The notes beneath the pieces were generated by a model. It made no database searches and had not been told where the DNA came from. It saw only the letters and a list, made by a program, of their open reading frames with translations. From NCBI GenBank assembly GCA_025024175.1, contig QCXZ01000075.1:620001-684000 (forward strand): a stretch of 64,000 nt of DNA, in the 5' to 3' direction. The stretch comes from Rhyzopertha dominica (taxonomy: Eukaryota; Arthropoda; Insecta; Coleoptera; Bostrichidae). Shown here piece after piece: positions 47,201 through 59,200 of this stretch. Position 1 is the first letter of the stretch. Each line of letters begins with the position of its first letter. The position numbers were made by a program, and so were the translations under genes.

Positions 47201-50200
47201 TCAAGATGATTTCGCACTATTCTATGATAATGTGCATGTGCCTCATCTTGTTGGAACCATAGATCTAGTCTTACCTGTAAATTTACATTTTGGAGAAGTA
47301 CCAGTAAAATGGTTCTTAAAAAATTTATATAAGTATTGATGTTTAAACTATCACGAAAAAAATAAGGCCCAACAATTTGATTCCCCAATATTCCACACCA
47401 GACATTCGTCGAGTAGATAGTTTGAAAATGTCCTTCTCGAGTCCAACATGGATTTTCTTGCGCATAATAATGCATGTTATCTTTGTTAACCATCATTATT
47501 AGAAAATCTTGCTTTATGTTTAGTAGTCAAATAAGTTGTCATTTTGAGTATATTCCAAACTGACAAAAACTGTTAATTATTTTCTTTAGCACTGGAAATC
47601 CATAAGAATTAAAAACTAAACTCCCAATCATCGATAAAAACTTTATTCTAGATTTCTGAATGCCGTAAACTTCTTATCTCAAAAATTCAAGAGCTACCAA
47701 CAACACCTTTGAATTAAAAAGATGTACATAATTATTCTATTATATACATTATAAAAATGAAAGAATCAAATCAAAATTATTGTACATTTGATCCTGTTTG
47801 TAGGTGTTTCCAACAATATGCGACGATAAGTTATATAAAATAGCCCTGAATGACACCATTATTTTTATGTACGGGGAATATTTATTGTCGAGGCTTGAAC
47901 ACCCAAAGACCATTGTTTTGTGCAGGATGCGAGAAATGGCACAATTATTGCTAGCCCTACAGAAAACCACCAATATCGAGAATTTATGTGATGCTTTAAG
48001 ACCCCAGTATTTTGATGATTTCGTCGCGGCAACGAAAACTATCGCTGGATACGACGAAGAAACCAAGACTTTTAAATCCCACAATTTACCTCCGCTCATA
48101 GGGTCGAGATTGAAGAGCTTGTGTGATATTGCGAGCCAGATGAATGTGTGTAAGAATTCAGAAGAGAAGTTGAAAGATATTGAAAAATTTAAGCGCTTAA
48201 TCGACTCCAATTGGAGTATGGCTACGAATCAAAACAAAGGACAAGTGAATGTTAATGCAGGGGATATAGAAGGTATGTTTTTTTTCTTTGTAAGAGGATA
48301 GTAAGATCAAATTTTTTTGATTGAGTTTTTTTTTTGTGGGGGTGAAAACCCAGAAGACGTAATAAAGGAAAAGCAAAAAATATTTTCAGTGTCATTTTGT
48401 CGTAGAACTTTTTTGGACTTAAAAATTACCTGGTGCCTTAGCTTGACTCCTTTTTTTTAATACCTGGTGCACTCCTACACAGTCCATGGTGTTTGCCATT
48501 TGTGTATATGTCTAATTTAAACATGCATATATCTGATACAATTATTTTAAATTTTGAGTGAATTCAACTTGACATTTCAAAATTCAAAAGAATGAATCAG
48601 AAAACATATTTGGCAAATACACAAATAGAAATTCCCATGTCCAGTATGCCTTTGATGTTGTCTAAATTATGAAGTCGGTCTTCAAAATCAATTTTGACAT
48701 ATTGTCTGAAACAATACCAGCATCTGATGTGTCTATTACTAATATCAGTGATGACATTTTAGGAGTTCAGGGACCAGGTGCCGACGTACCTCCTAAAAAC
48801 AACAATGGAGACGGAGAATGTAATTTATCTACAATGCAGATGACAGAAAATTGTTCTGCACAGAACGGGTATTACACCAAATTCAAAATAAACGAAGAGG
48901 TAAGAATAATTGCAATAATTTATTTTCTCGATATGCTTTTAAGGAAAATTTCACTCAATTTCAAGGTTTTTCAAAGTCCTTTTTGAAATTGCTTAGGAGA
49001 AATTGATTGATTAAAGAGAGGATATCTTTGTTTGTACAATACAAACTGAATTAGAATCACCCATTTTAATTTTTGGATAACAGAGATTTTGTTCTATGGC
49101 AGATGTTAAACTGTTTCTTTATCAACCCTTTTGTGTAGAAAAAGTAGCACTTTAACCACAAGGGTAGATAAAGTGACAGCAAGGGTAGATAAAATGTTTT
49201 AACTTACTTTATTCGTTTAAACTTATTTCAGTTATGCAATTAACATTATCAGAGACATCTATTTTTGGAACACCACAACTTGTAATTTTTTGCTGTGAAA
49301 ATTCTACAGAGACTGTTACCAAATCAGCAAGCGCCAAAGTTTGCCAAAATTGTAGCCACAGATTGATAAAAACAGTGCTCCTGGTACAATTGTTTTGTTT
49401 TTGTTTACAAAATCACCAATAGAAAAACTAAATTGCGATTTCTGTGCCAAAAATTGTAATTTGAAATTTAATTTTGAAATCCTGCTATAGAAAAATGTTG
49501 CATTATATGTGACAATAAAGATTGTTTATCTATCTATAGAAAATCTCTTTACCATCTTGTATAATAAATAACTATTAACTATGCAATAAAAAATTGTGTA
49601 ACTTTTTAAATGCAGACAAAAAGTTGCTTATATCTTACATGCCCTTTTTTGCAAAAATAATTCAGTTAAAATACTTTTGCAGTCATACTTCGTGTTGTTT
49701 CTAGGTGATTCTGACAATGCAAAACGATGAAATATCTAAAGTAGCCATGAAGGACGCCGTTATTCGCACGTACGGCGAATATTTATTTTCAATACTCGAC
49801 CAGGCGAACAACGTCGTTTCGTTCAAGATGCGAGAAGTGGCACGACTACTGCNCGCNTTNCAAAAGATAACCGACGTCGAGAATTTATGCGACGCGCTGA
49901 AACCGCAGTATTTTGACGATTTCATCGCGGCAACGAAAGCTGTCACCGGATACGACGAGAAGAGCGAGACTTTCAAGTCGCCCAGTTTGCCCCCACGTCT
50001 GGGACGGACTTTGAAGCGTCTGTGCGACATTGCTAGCAAAATGGACGAGTGTAAAAAGTCGGAGAGGGCTTTGAAGGATTTGAAGGAGTTGAAGCTGCTG
50101 ATCGACGTCAGTTGGTGTCTGAATTTGTACCATAACAAGGGACAAATGAAAGATGTACATATAGGTATGTTGAATTATCAAATGATTATTATTTTTCTGT

Positions 50201-53200
50201 TTATCAGCCATGAAGGAACATATTCTGTTTAATAAGTGACTACAAAGCTAGCAATTCGATTTTTATACATATTATATCTTTTAAATCCGACTGGATATGG
50301 CATTTTGCTTCATTTGTTTTAATACAATCAAGATCATTAATCTCGATACATACCTAAATCAGTTACAGATGTAAATAACTAAGAAATTGTGACAAAATAA
50401 GGTTTCATCAGTAGTATGAAGTAACCAAACTTTCTGTTGATTATGATCATATCAAATAATTCCTATAATTTATAGGACTAATAACCTATACAGGTAGTCA
50501 GTGCATTTGTTGGTTATTTTTATACTCTTTAGTCAATTTCTGCATTTTTTCTTTTTCACTTGATGATGTACCAATCACCTTAAAATTTTTTAAAAGCATT
50601 AATATTACTGGAAATCCAGTATGTGTTGTTAAAAATTATATATTATATTTGGCAGAACCTCTTTATATATATTTAATCTCGTGGAAAGACACTTGTCTCT
50701 CCAGTTCTTAAAAAAAGGTGATTGTCACAGATTTGTAATTATGGACCCAATTTCCCTGTGATTTTTCAAAGATTTTCGAAATGTTACTGTACAAATATTA
50801 TTTCTACAATTATTATATACTACCTTTTATAACTGATTCTCAACATGGTTTTATTAAAAAAAAGATTACCTATTTATTGAATAGAGATTCAAAAAGCCTT
50901 TGATCAGATTGATATATATTTGCTGACATACAAATTACAATCTTTTGGTTTTAGCAAGACCTTTATTGGTCAAGTTCCATTTTATACGTCTAACTAACAC
51001 TGGTCTATAAAGTTATATTTTTTCTTGTTATACAAAAAGTTATGCCCAATGGAAAACATAAAGTTCTATAAAAACTACAAATAATTCTTAAAATTAAAAG
51101 TCCTGCATGTTCCATAATGAGTTTAGAAATGGAAAATGGCATTATTGTTGTCTGTAGTTATTTCTTCAGCTGTTTTAAAAAAAGAGATACTTAGGATTTT
51201 GGGAAAAATGTTTTGACTGCCAATATTTTTTTCCGAACGCATAATTAACTGACACTATGAACCCTGAAAGCATTTATCCTCATTTTTAAAGAAAAANATG
51301 TTGCTTTTGCTTTACTTACTTCTGTTCTTCCACTTCCAGTAATTTTTATTCTTCTGCTGCTTAACTATCAGGATTGCATTTCATTTTCAGACTCTAGCAA
51401 CATGAAAGAACTTCCATGTAAACATTGTAACAAGACCTTTATGATCAGAAGCAATCTCATGAGACATATGGCTATGATGCACAATAAAAAAAAGTCCGAT
51501 GCTCCAGAGGTGTCGTTTAAGAGTTTAAATGAACTGGACGATCACTCGAAGGGACGTAAAATCTTATACAACTGTCCCCTTTGCAAGATTCCGTATTCTC
51601 TGAAGAGCAAATTGTACCATCATCTGCAGGCGGATCATTCAGGTCAAACAGGTAAGTCTAGATTGATGAATTTATTAAATTAATTAAGTAAAATTGTTCA
51701 TAGTCTAATTTCTGTTTATTAAAGAACAGAAAAGTGATGAATCATATAAATGTTAAGTAGATGAGCACAGAAATGCTAATTTTAAACATTTCTTCTCTTC
51801 TTTTAATAATTGAATATGTGTATTACTCTCCAACATACAAAACCTGTATTTAAATTTAAGCAGCCCTCTTTAGTTAATAAAAGTACAGGTCAAATATTTG
51901 CGTCAAGTTTTTTTATGTTCATTTTTTTTTACAATTTCATCAAGCTGTCGACAAAAAAATATCAAAGTGTTCATTATCTTCAGTGCCCAATTATGAACTA
52001 TCAGAAGAAATACAGACTGATAATCCACTTGACCATAATTCAGACGAAGAAGTCATCACACAGGGTAACGAAAATAAACCAAACATTTGTCTAGTGGAAC
52101 CATCTGTTACGACATCCACAATAACAAATGGTTCTCCACCTGTAGTTCCTTTTGAGATGGTAGAGCTCCAGTCTTCGCATGACGAATGTAATGATTCGGA
52201 AATGACCATCGAAGATGAAATTAAAATATATACGACGGACTTGAAGAATGAACAATTGGATCCTGATGATTCTATGTTAGAAACGATCGATCTGACAGAT
52301 GATGCTGATGATAAAGAAGATGCCAGAAAAGGTAGGAATTGTTGTTGTTTTGTACTTTGATTTTGCAGGTTACACAAGTCAATTGTTTTTCTTGTTTATC
52401 AGGCAAAAGAAAAGACAATTTTTGAACTATATTTTTTCTCTCCATGCTTTTGCACATTTACTTATCGTTATGTCGTCATTTATTAAATTAAAAAGCTAAA
52501 TTTTTTATCGTGTCAGATGAATAGTAGGTGGCAAACTTTTATTTGTGTCTTTAGGAGTTGCAACACCAGATGAAAGCAGAATGGTAGAAAAATATGTCGC
52601 TTGTTCGGATATTAACATGCCTCCAACGAATCATAATGAAGCCAGAGAATATACAGATCAGATAGATGAAGTGAACAGAAAGTTTTACGCTAATTTGAAT
52701 ATAAAGAGAGAGGTAAGAGTAATTGTAATAACCTATTTTTTTTTAGTTTGACCTGTGTAATACCACAAGAACAAGTAATTTTTAAACACCTACACTTTCT
52801 AAATGTACTTTATCTTTAGTAGAACTTAACATTTCATCTAAATTATTATACATACTATCGATAACTAAAATATCGTGCTTTGTAAGTACCTTTGTACATA
52901 AGCCAAACTCAACTTTAATTTACTTTGCCCTGGCTGAGAATTTACTTGATTTGGAAATAAAATGACGAAATATTCTTATTGCTATAACCATATTTCACTA
53001 GCATTGATTTAAGATGACATATTCCTTTTTGTAAAGAACTTTTGTTTGAAATTCTTTATGCCCTAACAAATAACTTCCTTATTAGGACTATTCTTTTGAG
53101 TGGGAGGTGGTGGGNTGTGGCATGTGATTATCTATCTGTGTGTGTGTGTGTGTGTGTGTGTTGGTTTTCTGTAAAGCTTTTGCCCTAACTATCCAATAGT

Positions 53201-56200
53201 TACTCTGTAAATTTGGATATCCAAGAAAGGTAAGCTACCATTGCTTTCTAATTCCATAGTAAATTTTATGTCAGGATTTTGACTGTTCAACTGATTTTGA
53301 AATCTGCCTAACTCTTCTATACCAAGGGGCCAAAAAACAAAAGTATTATCTGCATACTTATACAACATTTTGGCTTAAACTGAAAACTGGTGATTGCTAT
53401 TTCTTCAAAATTTTCCCTAAACAAATCTTTATTAAGTTTGGACTTGATGATATCTGTTGTTTCAGATATGGGTACTTTTGTAAATAAAGAAACCATGTCA
53501 GAACTAATTAAAATATTTTCTGAAATACTCGAACCTTTTATAACGTCAATAAAGTCTGAAGAATTTTCCTACATGAGGTTTTAAATAGCACAAAATTTTT
53601 CCAATCTGTAACAAGCACCGCCATTCCTAAAAATGTTCTTGCTTTTGGCCTCTTATCTATGTCTTTGTGTACTGTTCTGAATTTGAATTTGTCTTCTTTG
53701 TTACTTTTCTTGCGTTCTTGATTGAACCAGCTCTCTTTCATGTGTGTCCCTTAATATTTTTTTTAACTTTTTCTGCAGTTTTTTTAAGTATGTCCTCTAA
53801 ATCTTTCCACTGCTCATTCGTCCATTTCTTAACTTTTTCTTGGTGATTTTTCAGGTCTCATTACTTTTTTTTTTGTAATACTAGTACTGATTAATGTTCA
53901 TAGCTTATATTCAGTACTCTTTCTAGATGATTCCCATAATGCCAAACGATAAGGTATCCACAGTAGCCACAAGTGATGCCCTCATCTGTACCTATGCAAA
54001 ATATTTAGTGAGACATAAACCTACACAAACAATCAACATCATCTCATGCAGAATGCGACAGCTGGCACGATTACTTCTCAAGCTACAAGACACAATTGGC
54101 ATCGACAATTTATGCGATGCCTTGAAACCACAGTACTTTTCCGACATCGTCGCGGCAACCAAAGCAATCTGCGAGTGCGAACAAGAAACTGAGACCTCCG
54201 AAACAATCGGCCTACTTCCTCTCATGGGATCAATGTTGAGAGCGGTTTGTGACGTCGCCAGTACAATGAATGAGAGTAAGAAGTCGACGAAGGCACTGCA
54301 CGATATCAAAAAGTTGAGGGAACGGATCAACGTCGATTGGAATGCGGCGTTGGATTCGAATCAGAAAGAAACGGAAAATGTGGAAGAGGATTCCGGTGCA
54401 ATGGAAATTCTAGTCTTTTTGGGTGATGATCAAGAGGAACGAGAAAAAGGGGAGGAAACTGTATATGTTACAGTGGCAGATAAGGAGATAGAGGGTATGT
54501 ATTTAGTATTTTGATATAAAATTCACCATGGAAATCGGTAGCAATAGTTCTCTCCCATTTTTTCGATGTCTTTGTCACTCATCTACCAAATGGTGTTTTT
54601 TGGTTAATCTGTCTATTGCAAAGCCGCCCACACAGACACAGAGATGTTCCCTTCATTTTTCAGAACTTCACATGTTCTAATTTGACAGAAATCATCAAAG
54701 TTACAAGATAAAAATGATTTTCTCTTTTAATCCCTAAGAGATGTACTAGATGTTGTAACTAATACAGACTGTCATTACCGTTTTCAGATGTTACCTTAGT
54801 AAATCAAAATGAAAACGGTGTTCACGATGCTTTAACATCCGAAGAAAGTACCTCAATCAAAACAAAAAGACTTTTGTGCGAATATTGCCACGAAATCTTT
54901 CAAACCAACATCCATCTCAAGAAACACATTGCCACTGATCACAATATAGGCACCAGTAAAACATACAGCAAGGTGATTTCGAGGACTCAGGAAAACTATA
55001 CCCCTTACATCTGTGGGATTTGTAAGAAGGGTTACACTCTACAAAGTCAGCTCGATAAGCATATGCTCAAGGAGCATTCCAAACATTCGTTGGTGTGCAA
55101 GGCTTGCGGCAAGCTGTTTAAGAGCCAAGAGCTTTTGAAAGATCACTGGCAGCAACATATAATTGCGTACGAGTGTCAGATTTGTAATAGGTCGTATTCT
55201 CAAGAGAGTGAATTGGATCTTCACTTCAGGATGTACCATCCGAATAAAAATGGTAAGTCCACTCCATTCAATGTAATCATCAAGCTGATGACAAAAATTA
55301 AATTAAACCGAACAATACTCTACCGGAAAATAGTGCAGTAATAAATACTTCCGCATTCATGTTTGCAGTGAAGGCAGTAGAGACACGTTCTTCAGAAATG
55401 CGCAACGAGGGTCAGGTTAGTGAAACAAGAGAGAATAGAAAGGATACAATACACTTGAAGAATGAACTGATGGATCATATTAATCCTTTGGTGGAAACGA
55501 TTGATTTGACTGAAGGTGTGGATGAAAAATTTGACACTAGAAAAGGTAAGAAGTATCTGAACTAGACAGTGGTTATCCTCAAAATCATTATTGTATATTT
55601 TCCTCAAAATAATGCTATAAACTATCGACCGTTTCGTTAATTTTACCTGGATCATATAATATATAATTGTTCTCATTTAAAAAAAAATGCATNATTTGGT
55701 AGCTGTCAAAAGATGAAAAAANAANGCAGTTTGTGATGCATACTTTAATNTGACATTAAACCAAATTCCTACTATTTTTTGAGAAACATTTCAAAAAATC
55801 AGCCATTCATTAAATTACAAGTCCTTAACTAGGAAAATCACTAAATTTTTTGACTAACGAAATCAACATATAAAAGACTCAATGAAGCAAGTGAGACAAA
55901 ATTTGGAGTAACTGCAGACAAAAAAAAATTTGCTATTAAACATAATTTAAATGAATGTGAATTAAAAAAATGTAATTTGTTGTTTGGACTTCTAGTAACT
56001 TGAACATATTATTTATTTATATTTATATTTATAATAGTACTTAAAAAAATACTTTAAAAAATGTATTCGAATAACTTGTCGATAGTACTTATACCCAAAA
56101 ACTTACCAATACTTATACTATACAAAATCTGCCAACTAAACAAATTTTTCCATAATTTCATAATTTTTGCAAATGTCATAAAAGATACAATTACTTTTTG

Positions 56201-59200
56201 TACAAAACTTTATTAACTATACATTGAGTTTCAAAATGCACACAAGTTTGGTTTATATGAAATTTTGTGAAAAATAAAATTACAATTGCATACCTGCAAA
56301 AATACAGTCCTGTTACATTTGCAGCAATGCATTATAAAAACAAAACATACTTCAGATGTTAATATAATTTCTTGTAGACTAAAAGAAACATAATAAGTAT
56401 ACATTTTTGGTATAACTGAAAGTCAGCTATCTTTTATCCTAAATTTAAATTGTAGTACTAAAAAATTTGAAACACTTTTATATAATGCAGTTTTCTGTAT
56501 TTTTAATGATTATGGAGTTGTGTAAGAAATATGTTCACTTCACCCATACTGGATAAACAAATATATAAATAGTGCAACTCACAGGGGTAAATTCTGTGGA
56601 GTCTGAAAAAAGAAGTGTTCATTATTTTCATGACCAAAAAAATAAAGGACTGTATTCTTCCAGATAACCACAACTCAGACAAAGAAGTCATTGCCCACAA
56701 CAACAATAAAACTAAACTTAATAGTGGTCCTTTAGAAGCATCTGTTGTATCAACTACTGTCACAGTAACAAATATTTCTACACCTACAGTTAAAGTTGAG
56801 CAAGAAGAACCATATTCTTCTCCTGAAGAGTGTAGTGATATGGAAATGACCAACCAAGATGAAATTAGTGAAACAAGAGAAGTTAAAGTGGATATAACAG
56901 ACTTCAAGAATGAGTTATCGGATGCTGATGATCCTTTGATGGAAATGATCGACTTGAATGAAGATGACGATGAGGAATGCAAAATTAGAAGAGGTAGGAT
57001 ATTTATTTTATAATGAGGTGACTAAATTAATTTCAGTAAACTCTAAATAGTTATTTTTTCTGTAAGGTCATCAAGTGTATATTATTTTCAGCAGTTGAAG
57101 AAGAAGCCAATAAAGACATCATTAAAAATGACAAAATTAAAACAAACAATTGTCCAATGATTAAAACTACCAGAACAACAGATACTTTTGCAGATGTCGA
57201 TTCAGTTGAAGGAGTAGAATCCCAGTTTTCAAGGGAAGAATGTAGTGATTCGGAAATGACTGTGGAAGATGAAATTAAATTGGATGCAGTCTATTTGAAG
57301 TGTGAGATGTCGGATTCTGATAATCCTTTATCAGAAATGATTGATTTGACTGAAGATGCAGATGAGGAATGGGGCAATCGACAAGGTAGGAATTATTAGT
57401 GTTATATACTTTGATTTTTCAGCGTTTAATGTCAATAAAGTTAATGGATGTTTAGTGAAAGAATTTTTATGGGTGAAGCCCTCTGAGAATAGAAAAATTT
57501 GCTATTTACCAGTCAGAGTCAGTGATTTTTCGTTAATTTTTTCTAAACAACATCTCAGACATTCGCTTTGATAATTTTTTTCAACTTAATGACAGTCTTT
57601 ATTTTAATGAATACATAATAATAGAACATAAAAAGCATTAAAGTACTGATGTACTTATTATATACTTTGATGAATACATATGTGACATAAAATTACCTGT
57701 TGTCAGTTTATTAGTTACAAATTTTGTATTAAAGAAAGATAGAAACAAACAGTTTTTACACATCTCGCCAGAATTAAATCTGCTCTTATATTTGTCTAGA
57801 AGCATATTTTGCTATTTAAAATTTCGGGAAAAAATTGTAACTTATGAAAAGCATCTTGTATAATTTCAATGAAATTGTTTTTACTATACATGAAAAAAAA
57901 ATGCCTTACCTTTGTGTTTTAAATGAGACTAAGTTGATAAAATGTCATGTCAAGATTTCGACAATTGTTTGAACCTCTGTTTTGATCTGTAGAATGAAGA
58001 AATAGAACAAGCTGAAGTTAATGAACAGAATAATGAATAGAATAGAATTATTAATATTTTTGAAAGAATAATTAGAATGTAAGATATTGGTTATTGAAAA
58101 AATCATTCATGTTATATTTTAGTTAAATAAATACTATCAAAAAATAACAATTAAAGACATAAAGACATTAATCACTTCAGTACATTTGGATAGTGTAAAC
58201 AGTTTCTTAATTTCTTAAATGATTTTAACAATTGATGAACGACCATTGAAAAATTTATTGCTGCGACATTTGGACCTGAAAACATGAATATAACAGAAGC
58301 ACCTTGATTTTTTTAATCCAAAAATATTGTGGGGTTATTTCAGGCATAGAAAGGAATACTTTCAGTAAGTTTAATTAAAATTGGGTTACTTTGTATAAAT
58401 GAAAAGTAAAAAACGTGAAAACAAGAAATAATTTGAGTTTTGGCATTTTTCTCGGCAATTTTTAGGTCATATTATAAAGTGAACAGATAGAAGATGTGAA
58501 TTTATTCATTATCTAAAACTTTTGTGTTGGGTACTTCTTTTTGTTTGTTGCAATTTGATTATACCATCATTACCATTTCAGAACCCTCAGACCAACAAAC
58601 AAACACGGAAGAATTATTCGTTCTGGTTTCCGACACACCGCAATCCGACCACATCATATCCACGTACAAGATGCCAGGCACAGGGAAGTTCGTCAACATT
58701 CGCTTACCAAAAAACTCGACGGTGTGCGAACTGTGCGACAGACCCTTCAGCAGTCGCAGTTTGCTGAAGCGTCACATCGTCGAGGTCCACATGAACCTGA
58801 GGCCTTACCGCTGCGCCACCTGCAACAAGGCCTTTCAAGCCAAATCGAGTTTGAAGACGCACGAAGCTCAGCACACCAATCACAGACCGTTCGTCTGCGA
58901 GGTGTGCAAGAAGGCGTACGTCTGCAGGAGCCACCTCAAGAGGCATTTGGAGACGCATGCGGGAAAGATGCTTTGGTTTTGCAGGGTTTGCCTGAAGGTG
59001 TTTCCCAGGTCCGATCTCCTGGAAAAACACTTGGCACTGCACGGTAAGTAGCATTGATGTGTGATGCTTGATGATTTGTCTCTGTTGTGCTCTATTTTGT
59101 GCCCTTTAATTTTCAATTTCTTGCGCTGCAAATAAGTGCAACAATTTCTTTACCATTTGCCCTTTTACGTGTTATTCACTATTTTCCTTACAGATCCCGT

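Noticed and set aside
51150..51290. Possible further Penelope terminal-repeat fragment (ctgaaagcatttatcctcat)
   Set aside because: Only one short word matches the 44.3-kb repeat; too little to annotate.
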